64,000 nt of DNA from Rugamonas sp. A1-17 (GTDB lineage Bacteria > Pseudomonadota > Gammaproteobacteria > Burkholderiales > Burkholderiaceae_D), in contig JAJLPB010000002.1 of NCBI GenBank assembly GCA_025548565.1, forward strand, positions 248,001 to 312,000, in the 5' to 3' direction. The translations under genes and the position numbers were made by a program. Shown one piece after another: positions 54,868-62,375 of the stretch. Position 1 is the first letter of the stretch. Each line of letters begins with the position of its first letter. The notes under the pieces were generated by a model, which made no database searches, was not told the DNA's origin, and worked only from the letters and a program-made list of their open reading frames with translations.

Positions 54868-55218
54868 CTAGCGCTGCGCGGCGACGACGATGATCTCCAC
54901 GCGCCATGCCGGATCGGCCAGCTTCGCTTCCACGGTGGCGCGCGGCGGCGTGTGGCCGCTCGGCACCCAGGCGTCCCACTCCTCGTTCATGCCGGCGAAG
55001 TCGGCCAGGTCGGCGATGTAGATGGTGGTGCTGAGGATGCAGGTCTTGTCGCTGCCGGCTTCGGCCAGCAAGCGGTCGATGTGGCCCAGTACTTCGCGGG
55101 TCTGGCCGCGGATGTCCTGCGTCTTGTCGTCGGCGATCTGGCCCGCCAGATACACGGTGCCATTGTGGATTGCCACTTCGGACAAGCGTTTGCCTACATG
55201 CAGTCGTTTGATTTCCAT
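54868..55218 (-). CDS. RidA-family protein
   Basis: A 116-residue protein of the RidA/YjgF family: TVYLAGQIADD, REVLGHIDRLLAEAGSDKTC, MNEEWDAWVPSGHTPPRATV, the conserved R of PPRATVEAKL. RidA deaminates reactive 2-aminoacrylate and related enamines. The substrate subtype cannot be set here. It lies between an alpha/beta hydrolase and relA, on the same strand. Confidence 0.9.
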   Translation of the reverse strand: MEIKRLHVGKRLSEVAIHNGTVYLAGQIADDKTQDIRGQTREVLGHIDRLLAEAGSDKTCILSTTIYIADLADFAGMNEEWDAWVPSGHTPPRATVEAKLADPAWRVEIIVVAAQR

Positions 55219-55236
55219 ACTTTTTTCTTCTTTACA

Positions 55237-56115
55237 TTAACTCAACAGGAATTGCTTGACGATGGCGATCTGGTCGTCATGGATAAAGGTCGGCGCGTGG
55301 CCGACGTTCGGGATTTCCACCAGCGCCGGTTTCGGGCCGCGCTGCGTCATCAGCGCCGCAGTCTCGGCGGTCAGCAGATCGGACTCGGCGCCGCGCACCA
55401 GCAGCGTCGGGCAGCGGATCGCGTCGTAGGCCGCCCACAGCATCGCCTCGTCGGCCGCGGCCGATTCCGGCGTGGCCGAACGGAACGGCAAGGCCAGCCC
55501 CATATCGTAGTGGCGTATCCATTTGCCGTCCTTGTCCTGGCGCAGCACGTCGCTCGCCAGTTTATGCCATTCGGCCTCGCTGTGCTGGCCGAAGGTCAGC
55601 GAGACGTCGCGGATGAACTTGGCGGCCTCGTCGAACGTGTCGAAGCGCAGGTCCTGGCCGATGTAGTCGCCGATGCGCTGCAGCGCCACCGGGGCCAGCA
55701 CCGGGCCGATGTCGTTGAGGATCAGCTTGCGCACCGGGTTGTCCGGCAACGAGGCCAGGCCCAGCCCGATCAGGCCGCCCATCGAGGTGCCGAACCAGTC
55801 GACGGTCGATTGCTCGCCGTCCGGCAGCACGCGCGCCAGCAGGGTGACGATGTCGCTGACATACTGCGGAATGCGGTACAGCTGCGGATTTTTCAGCCAG
55901 CCGGAACGGCCGCGGCCGACGATGTCGGGGCAGATCACGCGGTAGTCGTTGGCCAGCGCGCGCGCCATGTTGTCGAAGTCGTCGCCGACGCGGGTGACGC
56001 CGTGCACGCACAGCAGCACGTTCGGGTTGCTCTCATCGCCCCATTCCTTGTACGACATATGGTGCAAACCAGCCAGAGACAGGCATTGAACAGACTTTAT
56101 TTTTGCTTCGAACAT
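55237..56115 (-). CDS. Alpha/beta-hydrolase
   Basis: A 292-residue serine hydrolase. Oxyanion region CVHGVTRVGDDF, nucleophile elbow GTSMGG (DWFGTSMGGLIGLGLA), acid in the LLVRGAESDLL region, catalytic His in VGHAPTF. The DIVGRGRSG segment is typical of hydrolases that act on esters or thioesters. Substrate unknown; a role in polyhydroxybutyrate or ketone metabolism is only a neighbourhood guess. It diverges from hbdH. Confidence 0.9.
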   Translation of the reverse strand: MFEAKIKSVQCLSLAGLHHMSYKEWGDESNPNVLLCVHGVTRVGDDFDNMARALANDYRVICPDIVGRGRSGWLKNPQLYRIPQYVSDIVTLLARVLPDGEQSTVDWFGTSMGGLIGLGLASLPDNPVRKLILNDIGPVLAPVALQRIGDYIGQDLRFDTFDEAAKFIRDVSLTFGQHSEAEWHKLASDVLRQDKDGKWIRHYDMGLALPFRSATPESAAADEAMLWAAYDAIRCPTLLVRGAESDLLTAETAALMTQRGPKPALVEIPNVGHAPTFIHDDQIAIVKQFLLS

Positions 56116-56249
56116 GCGACTTCCTTGGTGGTTTTTATAGTGATTTGTGCAATGCTGTTTAGAAATACCATTTTACCGGGCGTTACGCTTAAAATCCTAC
56201 CGAAGTGTAGCGCAGCACGACTTTAATCTCCAACCCCACTGAGGACACT

Positions 56250-57044
56250 ATGGCAAACAAGACTTTGAGCGGCAAGACGGCATTGGTGACCGGCTCCACC
56301 TCCGGCATCGGCCTGGGCATCGCCCGCACGCTGGCGGCGGAAGGCGCCAACGTGCTGCTGAACGGTTTCGGCGACGCCGCAGAGATCGCCCAGTTGCAGA
56401 CCGACCTGGCCGGGGAATTCGGCGTCCAGGTGGCGTATCACAACGCCGACATGTCCAAGCCGGCCGAGATCGAAAACATGATCGCCTTCGCCGGCGACAA
56501 ATTCGGCGGCGTCGATGTGCTGGTCAACAACGCCGGCATCCAGCACGTGGCCAATGTCGAGGACTTCCCGGTCGAGAAGTGGGACGCCATCATCGCCATC
56601 AACCTGACCTCGGCCTTCCACACCTCGCGCCTGGTGTTGCCGCGCATGCGCGCCAACAACTGGGGCCGCATCATCAACCTGGCCTCCACGCACGGACTGG
56701 TGGCGTCGGCCGGCAAGTCGGCCTATGTCGCCGCCAAGCACGGGCTGATCGGGTTGACCAAGGCCAGCGCGCTGGAGACCGCGACCACCGGCGTGACCGT
56801 CAACGCGATCTGCCCCGGCTTCGTGCTGACGCCGCTGGTGCAGAAGCAGGTCGACGCCCGCGCCGCCAAGGACGGTATCAGCAACGAGGACGCCAAGAAG
56901 GCGCTGCTGGCGGACAAGCAGCCGTCCGGCGAGTTCGTCACGCCCGAGGAGCTGGGCGCGCTGGCCGTGTTCCTGTGCGGCGACGCGGCCAAGCAAGTCC
57001 GTGGCGTCGCGTGGAATATGGACGGCGGCTGGGTGGCCCAATAG
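56250..57044 (+). CDS. hbdH: 3-hydroxybutyrate dehydrogenase
   Basis: A 264-residue SDR that oxidises (R)-3-hydroxybutyrate to acetoacetate with NAD. Cofactor motif TGSTSGIGLGIA, NNAG in VNNAGIQHV, catalytic Ser-Tyr-Lys (in LASTHGLVAS and SAYVAAKHGL). Features FVLTPLVQKQV and DAAKQVRGVAW are as in PHB-cycle BdhA enzymes. A TGAGGACACT ribosome binding site precedes the ATG. It works with ScoAB, located 2 kb away, in 3-hydroxybutyrate use. Confidence 0.92.
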   Translation: MANKTLSGKTALVTGSTSGIGLGIARTLAAEGANVLLNGFGDAAEIAQLQTDLAGEFGVQVAYHNADMSKPAEIENMIAFAGDKFGGVDVLVNNAGIQHVANVEDFPVEKWDAIIAINLTSAFHTSRLVLPRMRANNWGRIINLASTHGLVASAGKSAYVAAKHGLIGLTKASALETATTGVTVNAICPGFVLTPLVQKQVDARAAKDGISNEDAKKALLADKQPSGEFVTPEELGALAVFLCGDAAKQVRGVAWNMDGGWVAQ

Positions 57045-57088
57045 GAAGATTGCCAAAAACCGGGCGCAACTTCCGTTGCATAAGGGAT

Positions 57089-57124
57089 ATCACTGTTGTG
57101 AATGCGGTTAACCACAATGGTGAT
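57089..57124 (+). promoter_or_regulatory. Imperfect dyad upstream of dctA
   Basis: ATCACTGTTGTG (57089-57100) and CACAATGGTGAT (57113-57124) are inverted repeats with two mismatches, separated by 12 bp. It lies 53 bp ahead of the GTG start, in the dctA leader, and could be an operator. The regulator is unknown. Confidence 0.45.
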
Positions 57125-57176
57125 GTCTCCTATTTTATCGGATGATGAACTCCTCACAAGAACGCGAGGAGACCCC

Positions 57177-58481
57177 GTGAAAAAGCCGTTTTATAAAGTT
57201 CTATACGTCCAGGTATTGTTCGCCATCGCATGCGGCATCCTGTTAGGTGCTTTCTACCCATCCGACGCGGTCGCCATGAAACCGCTCGGCGACGGCTTTA
57301 TCAAATTGATCAAGATGATCATCGCACCGGTGATCTTCTGCACCGTGGTCTCCGGCATCGCCGGCATGCAGGACATCAAGAAAATTGGCCGCGTCGGCGG
57401 CAAGGCACTGTTGTATTTCGAGGTGATCTCCACCTTCGCGCTGGTGATCGGCCTGTTCGTGGCCAACATCATGCGCCCCGGCGCCGGCTTCAACGCCGAC
57501 CCGGCCACGCTGGACACCAAGGCCATCGCCGAATTCACCGAAAAAGCCAAGCACCAGTCGACCATCGACTTCGTGATGAACATCATCCCGAACACCGTGG
57601 TGGACGCCTTCGCCAAGGGCGACATCCTGCAAGTGCTGCTGATCGCCATCCTGTTCGGCTTCTCGCTGTCGCTGCTCGGTGAGCGCGGCAAGCCGGTCAC
57701 CAAGCTGATCGACGAACTGTCGTCGGCCATCTTCGGCGTGGTCGGCATCGTCATGAAGGTCGCCCCGCTGGGCGCGTTCGGCGCGATGGCCTTCACCATC
57801 GGCAAATACGGCATCGCCTCGCTGATGCCGCTGGCCAAGCTGATGGGCTGCTTCTACCTGACCTGCTTCCTGTTCGTGGTGGTGGTGCTGGGCACCGTGG
57901 CACGCCTGACCGGCTTCTCGATCTTCAAGTTCATCAACTACATCAAGGAAGAACTGCTGATCGTGCTGGGCACCAGCTCGTCGGAAAGCGCACTGCCTTC
58001 GCTGATGACCAAACTCGAACGCCTGGGCTGCTCCAAGTCCGTGGTGGGCCTGGTGGTTCCGACCGGCTACTCGTTCAACCTGGACGGCACCAATATCTAC
58101 ATGACCATGGCCGCCCTGTTCGTGGCGCAGGCCACCAACACCGACCTGACGCTGATGCAGGAACTGACCATCCTCGGCGTGGCGATGCTGACCTCGAAAG
58201 GCGCGTCCGGCATCACCGGCGCCGGCTTCATCACGCTGGCGGCCACGCTGGCCGTGGTGCCGACCATTCCGGTGGCCGGCATGGCGCTGATCCTGGGTAT
58301 CGACCGCTTCATGAGCGAATGCCGCGCGCTGACCAACTTCGTCGGCAACGGTGTCGCATCGGTGGTTGTGTCGCACTGGGAAAAAGAACTGAACCACGAC
58401 ACGCTGCACAAAGAGCTGAACAATCCCGGCTCGACCGTCACCGACCCCGACCTGCAACCGCTGACCCGCCACGCGCACTGA
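57177..58481 (+). CDS. dctA: C4-dicarboxylate transporter DctA
   Basis: A 434-residue sodium- or proton-coupled symporter for succinate, fumarate and malate. About eight membrane helices plus two re-entrant loops carry [30 protein letters not shown] and [23 protein letters not shown] 57177 is chosen because GAGGAGACCCC precedes it; an in-frame ATG at 57102 would put 25 residues before the family start. It lies 132 bp after hbdH. Confidence 0.96.
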   Translation: MKKPFYKVLYVQVLFAIACGILLGAFYPSDAVAMKPLGDGFIKLIKMIIAPVIFCTVVSGIAGMQDIKKIGRVGGKALLYFEVISTFALVIGLFVANIMRPGAGFNADPATLDTKAIAEFTEKAKHQSTIDFVMNIIPNTVVDAFAKGDILQVLLIAILFGFSLSLLGERGKPVTKLIDELSSAIFGVVGIVMKVAPLGAFGAMAFTIGKYGIASLMPLAKLMGCFYLTCFLFVVVVLGTVARLTGFSIFKFINYIKEELLIVLGTSSSESALPSLMTKLERLGCSKSVVGLVVPTGYSFNLDGTNIYMTMAALFVAQATNTDLTLMQELTILGVAMLTSKGASGITGAGFITLAATLAVVPTIPVAGMALILGIDRFMSECRALTNFVGNGVASVVVSHWEKELNHDTLHKELNNPGSTVTDPDLQPLTRHAH

Positions 58482-58498
58482 TCAGCCTTGCCCGGCCA

Positions 58499-58537
58499 CG
58501 CCCCGCACGCTGCATGACGGCCTGCGGGGCGTTTTTC
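58499..58537 (+). terminator. Terminator after dctA
   Basis: GCCCCGCA (58500-58507) pairs with TGCGGGGC (58523-58530), followed by TTTTT. It lies 18 bp after the dctA stop. Confidence 0.85.
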
Positions 58538-58552
58538 CTATATATTCCGGGC

Positions 58553-59185
58553 ATGACTACCTCATCAAACTACGCCGCCATCGCGCTGTGGCTGGCCGTC
58601 GCCACCTGTGCCGCCGCCGAACCCGCCCCCAAGATCGACGCCGTGTACCTGGCCGCGCGCCACATCGGCTACGCCGGCACGCTGGTCGGCGCCAAGCGCG
58701 TCGAGGACCGCGACGGCGAACACCTGCTGGTGCTGAGCCGCAAGGCCAGCCGCTCGCAGATGGCCAATTCCGGCAGCAACGACGACTACCTCGAACTGGC
58801 CGCCACCTACTACGGCCGCAAGGATGGCCGCTGGCTGACCGAGTGGACGGTGCGCGACCATGTCGATTGCCCGATCCTGGACCGGGCCGCGGATTTCTTC
58901 ACTACCGCCGTTCGCGTGACCGACCTGAATCACGATGGCCGCAGTGAAGTCACCATACCGTATAGATTGTTTTGCAGCGGCGGCGTCGACTACTCGACCG
59001 TCAAGGTCATCCTGCGCGACGGCGCGACCAAGCTGGCGATACGGGGCGAACTGGAATTCCACGACAACGCGCCCGCGCTGGAAGGCAAGCGCCAGTATGA
59101 CGCCGCCCTGCTGCAACCGGCCAACGCCGCCTACAGGAAGCATATGGACGCGGTCTGGAAAGCCGTGGTCCACCATCGCGACTGA
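58553..59185 (+). CDS. Exported protein of unknown function
   Basis: A 210-residue protein with a signal peptide (residues 1-22, ...ATCAAAEPAP). The mature part has the VTDLNHDGRSEVTIPYRLF segment, followed by DYSTVKVILRDGATKLAIRG, which resembles an uncharacterised family of exported proteins annotated near surface polysaccharide genes. No enzymatic motif is seen. ATG 58553 lies only 15 bp after the dctA terminator, so a promoter must overlap that region. Confidence 0.75.
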   Translation: MTTSSNYAAIALWLAVATCAAAEPAPKIDAVYLAARHIGYAGTLVGAKRVEDRDGEHLLVLSRKASRSQMANSGSNDDYLELAATYYGRKDGRWLTEWTVRDHVDCPILDRAADFFTTAVRVTDLNHDGRSEVTIPYRLFCSGGVDYSTVKVILRDGATKLAIRGELEFHDNAPALEGKRQYDAALLQPANAAYRKHMDAVWKAVVHHRD

Positions 59186-59187
59186 CG

Positions 59188-59214
59188 AAAAAAAGGCACG
59201 CCGCGGCGTGCCTT
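59188..59214 (-). terminator. Terminator of the scoAB operon
   Basis: GGCACGCC-GC-GGCGTGCC is an 18-nt palindrome (59195-59212). On the minus strand it is followed by a T7 run. It serves scoB, 21 bp after its stop, and may also act on the convergent exported-protein gene. Confidence 0.85.
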
Positions 59215-59232
59215 GCTGTTAGCCGGCGGCGC

Positions 59233-59883
59233 TTACACGGCCGACATGTCCAGCGCCACGCCGGTGGCGGCCTGGATCTGTTCCTTGGTGACGCCGGGCG
59301 CCAGTTCGGTCAGCTTCAAGCCCTTGCCGGTCACTTCCATCACGCCGAGGTCGGTCACGATCAGGTCGACCACGCCGACACCGGTCAGCGGCAGGTCGCA
59401 TTTGCTCAACAGCTTGTGCGAGGTCGAGCCGTCCTTGGCGGTGGCGACGTGCTCCATCAGCACCACCACCCGCTTGACGCCGGCCACCAGGTCCATCGCG
59501 CCGCCCATGCCCTTAACCATTTTGCCCGGTATCATCCAGTTGGCCAGGTCGCCATGTTCCGACACCTGCATCGCACCCAGGATCGCCAGGTTGATCTTGC
59601 CGCCGCGGATCATGCCGAACGAGTCGGCCGAGCTGAAATACGCCGCACCCGGCAGCGCCGTCACGGTCTGCTTGCCGGCGTTGATCAGGTCGGCGTCGAC
59701 TTCGTCGTCGGTCGGGAACGGACCGATGCCCAGCAAGCCGTTTTCCGATTGCAGGAACACTTCCATGCCCGCCGGGACGTAGTTCGCCACCAAGGTCGGC
59801 AAGCCGATGCCGAGGTTGACGTAGTAACCGTCCTGCAATTCCTTCGCCGCGCGCGCGGCCATTTCGTCACGAGTCCATGCCAT
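59233..59883 (-). CDS. scoB: 3-oxoacid CoA-transferase subunit B
   Basis: A 216-residue subunit. It moves CoA from succinyl-CoA to acetoacetate. The catalytic Glu is in [13 protein letters not shown] (family Gly-rich SENG motif). [20 protein letters not shown] and [19 protein letters not shown] are also typical. The AtoA type (acetate CoA-transferase beta) is close, so exact substrate choice cannot be fixed. It is 15 bp downstream of scoA. Confidence 0.92.
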   Translation of the reverse strand: MAWTRDEMAARAAKELQDGYYVNLGIGLPTLVANYVPAGMEVFLQSENGLLGIGPFPTDDEVDADLINAGKQTVTALPGAAYFSSADSFGMIRGGKINLAILGAMQVSEHGDLANWMIPGKMVKGMGGAMDLVAGVKRVVVLMEHVATAKDGSTSHKLLSKCDLPLTGVGVVDLIVTDLGVMEVTGKGLKLTELAPGVTKEQIQAATGVALDMSAV

Positions 59884-59898
59884 GATTTGTTCTCTCCG

Positions 59899-60603
59899 TT
59901 ATTCTTGGTTGGCGCGCACGGTGCGCTGCTCGATGCGTTTTTCCGGCGTGGCGTTGACCACGATGCGGTGCACGAAAATGCTTGGCAGGTGCACGGCGTC
60001 CGGATCGATCTCGCCGATTTCCACCAGCTGTTCGACTTCGACGATGGTGACCTTGCCGGCCATCGCGGCGTTCGGGTTGAAGTTGCGGGCGGTCTTGCGG
60101 AACACCAGGTTGCCGGCCTTGTCGGCCTTCCACGCCTTGACCAGCGCCACGTCGGCCACCAGGCTGCGTTCCATCACATACTGCTCGCCGTCGAATTCGC
60201 GGATTTCCTTGCCCTCGGCGACGATGGTGCCGACGCCGGTCTTGGTGAAGAAGGCCGGAATGCCGGCGCCGCCGGCGCGCAGCTTCTCGGCCAGCGTGCC
60301 CTGCGGCGTGAATTCCAGCTCCAGTTCGCCGGCCAGGTACTGGCGCGCGAACTCCTTGTTTTCACCCACGTAGGAGGCGATCATCTTTTTGATCTGCCGG
60401 GTTTCCAGCAACTGGCCGAGGCCGAAGCCATCCACGCCGGCGTTGTTGGAGATCGCGGTCAGGCCGGTGACGCCGGAATCGCGCAGCGCGGCGATCAGCG
60501 CCTCAGGGATGCCGCACAGTCCGAACCCGCCGACGGCGATGGTTTGACCGTTTTGTACGACGCCGGCCAGCGCTGCGGCGGCGTCAGGATAGATCTTGTT
60601 CAT
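59899..60603 (-). CDS. scoA: 3-oxoacid CoA-transferase subunit A
   Basis: A 234-residue subunit with the ScoA/AtoD signature: AVGGFGLCGIPEALIAAL, GGAGIPAFFTKTGVGT, and FDGEQYVMERSLVADVALV. It pairs with ScoB, encoded next in the operon. Together with HbdH it lets the cell use 3-hydroxybutyrate and acetoacetate. It diverges from a PAS-LuxR regulator gene. Confidence 0.93.
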   Translation of the reverse strand: MNKIYPDAAAALAGVVQNGQTIAVGGFGLCGIPEALIAALRDSGVTGLTAISNNAGVDGFGLGQLLETRQIKKMIASYVGENKEFARQYLAGELELEFTPQGTLAEKLRAGGAGIPAFFTKTGVGTIVAEGKEIREFDGEQYVMERSLVADVALVKAWKADKAGNLVFRKTARNFNPNAAMAGKVTIVEVEQLVEIGEIDPDAVHLPSIFVHRIVVNATPEKRIEQRTVRANQE

Positions 60604-60626
60604 GGGTGTCCCTTATCTTATTTGCT

Positions 60627-60654
60627 CAACACGTGTTGCTAAATACGTTGCTAA
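60627..60654. promoter_or_regulatory. Palindrome and direct repeats between scoA and the PAS-LuxR gene
   Basis: CAACACGTGTTG (60627-60638) is a perfect palindrome. GTTGCTAA occurs at 60635-60642 and again at 60647-60654, 12 bp apart. Both signals lie 24 bp upstream of the scoA start on its strand and 90 bp upstream of the regulator. They are candidate operators for the PAS-LuxR protein. Confidence 0.5.
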
Positions 60655-60744
60655 CATTGTTAAATGCGCTAGCGACGAGGCGTCTCAGCATAGAATACGC
60701 ACATCAAAAGCACAATACCGTAGAACTACCTGCCGCCCCCACAC

Positions 60745-61305
60745 ATGAACAACGCCCCGGTCATCGACTACGAATCCATTTTCCTGCACGCGCCGGTCGG
60801 CATGTGCATCTCGGAGAACCGCGTCATCCAGTCCTGCAACGAGGCGCTGGCGGCGATGTTCGGCTATCCCCGCACGCAGCTGCAGGGCTTGTCCTTCGTG
60901 GTGTTGTATCCGACCATGGACGAGTTCCTGCGCACCGGCGACCGCATCATCCCCATCATGAACGCCAGGGGCCGCTATTCGGACGAGCGCATCATGCGCC
61001 GCGCGAACGGCGAACTGTTCTGGTGCCACGTCACCGGCCACGCGATGAAGGCGTCCGAACCGCTGGGGCCGGGCATCTGGACCTTCGAGGACGTCAGCGA
61101 AAAACGCCCGGTGACGGCCGAGCTGACGCCGCGCGAGCGGGAAATCGCCGCCCTGCTGGTCGAGGGCAAGACCAGCAAGACCATCGCCCGCCAGATCGAC
61201 CTCAGCCCGCGCACGGTGGAAATGCACCGCGCCAAGCTGATGCGCAAATTCTCGGCCGCCACCTCGTCGGAACTGGTCCACAAGCTGGTCGGCCTGCAGC
61301 TCTGA
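60745..61305 (+). CDS. PAS-LuxR-type transcriptional regulator
   Basis: A 186-residue protein. The N-terminal PAS domain (about residues 8-115: FLHAPVGMCISENRVIQS, RRANGELFWCHVTGHAMK) is followed by a LuxR/GerE HTH (TPREREIAALLVEGKTSKTI and PRTVEMHRAKLMRKFSA). There is no receiver domain, so it may sense a ligand directly. It is divergent from scoAB, the probable target. Confidence 0.88.
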   Translation: MNNAPVIDYESIFLHAPVGMCISENRVIQSCNEALAAMFGYPRTQLQGLSFVVLYPTMDEFLRTGDRIIPIMNARGRYSDERIMRRANGELFWCHVTGHAMKASEPLGPGIWTFEDVSEKRPVTAELTPREREIAALLVEGKTSKTIARQIDLSPRTVEMHRAKLMRKFSAATSSELVHKLVGLQL

Positions 61306-61310
61306 CCCGC

Positions 61311-61388
61311 GTCGTTCCCGCGCGGGCGGGAACCCATAGGCCGCGTCCTCGCTAGCCGGGCATGGATTCCCGCCTGCGCGGGAATGAC
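61311..61388. repeat. Dimeric REP-like repeat after the PAS-LuxR gene
   Basis: Left unit starts GTCGTTCCCGCGCGGGCGGG (61311 to 61339); right unit CATGGATTCCCGCCTGCGCG (61361 to 61388) is its inverted copy, with the reverse complement GTCATTCCCGCG...GGGAATCCATG. It is the second dimer in the window (see 46321-46393). It lies in the 89-bp gap between convergent genes. Confidence 0.75.
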
Positions 61389-61394
61389 CGCGGT

Positions 61395-62171
61395 TTACGT
61401 TGCGGTCATGCCGTCATCAGCGGAGATGATGGCGCCGTTGATGAAATTGGAATCCTCCCCGGCCAGCAGCAACAGCAACCCGTCCAGGTCTTCCGGCGTG
61501 CCCGGACGCTTGCGCGGCAGCATGTTGATCAGCTTTTGCCCCTGCTCGCTGGCGAAATACTCCTCGTTGATTTCGGTCGAGATATAGCCCGGGCAGATGG
61601 CGTTGGTGTTGATGCCGTACTTGCCCCACTCCACCGCCATGGCCTTGGTCATCTGCACCACGCCGGCCTTGCTCATGCAATACACGCCGATCTGCGGCAG
61701 CACCCGCAGCCCCGCCACCGAGGCGATGTTGATGATGCGGTGCTTCTTGGTGGGATCGCCCTTGGCGCGCGCGATCATGCGCTTGGCGGTCTGCTGGGCC
61801 ACGAAAAAGGCGCCGCGCAGGTTGGTGTCCATGACGAAGGCATAGTCCTCCGGCGTCACGTCGACCAGCCGCTGGGTGGTCGACACGCCCGAGTTGTTGA
61901 CCAGGATGTCGATCGGCCCGGCCTCGGTCTCGGCATGGGCGATGGCCGACTTGATGCTGGCGTAGTCGGTCACGTCCAGGCTGACCACATGGGCGGCGCC
62001 GCCGTCCGCCTCGATTTCGGCGCGCAACTCCTTCAGGCGCTCGGTGCGGCGCGAGGCCAGCACCACCTGGGCGCCGGCCTGGGCCAGCACTTTGGCAAAC
62101 CGGGCTCCGAGACCGCTGGAGGCGCCGGTGATCAGCGCAATTTTTCCCTCAAAGTTGACTTCTATGCCCAC
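61395..62171 (-). CDS. SDR-family oxidoreductase
   Basis: A 258-residue short-chain dehydrogenase. Cofactor motif ALITGASSGLGARFA, NNSG in LVNNSGVSTT, catalytic Ser in NIASVAGLRV, Tyr-Lys in GVYCMSKAGVV. It starts with EVNFEGKIALITG. It is often annotated near fatty-acid and 3-ketoacyl reductases; the substrate is not clear. The gene is divergent from ETF-QO, with a dyad between them. Confidence 0.9.
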   Translation of the reverse strand: MGIEVNFEGKIALITGASSGLGARFAKVLAQAGAQVVLASRRTERLKELRAEIEADGGAAHVVSLDVTDYASIKSAIAHAETEAGPIDILVNNSGVSTTQRLVDVTPEDYAFVMDTNLRGAFFVAQQTAKRMIARAKGDPTKKHRIINIASVAGLRVLPQIGVYCMSKAGVVQMTKAMAVEWGKYGINTNAICPGYISTEINEEYFASEQGQKLINMLPRKRPGTPEDLDGLLLLLAGEDSNFINGAIISADDGMTAT

Positions 62172-62254
62172 GAGCTACTCCTAGTATTTGGTAATGGTGA
62201 TGAATTTCCGACAGCGTAGACTGTCGAATCGTTATGATTACACAAATCGCCAGT

Positions 62255-62274
62255 ATTAGATTGCAGTGTCTAAT
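62255..62274. promoter_or_regulatory. Perfect dyad between the SDR and ETF-QO genes
   Basis: ATTAGA-TTGCAGTG-TCTAAT, perfect 6-bp arms with an 8-bp spacer. It lies 84 bp before the SDR start on its strand and 102 bp before ETF-QO. A candidate operator for a dimeric regulator of one or both genes. Confidence 0.4.
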
Positions 62275-62375
62275 AATGTCCCTCAAAATGGCGCCCACAT
62301 TGCAATCCGGACGAAAAAGAAGCACACTCGTGCTTAAATTTTTCTCCACCTCATAGACCACGATAAGAACAGACC

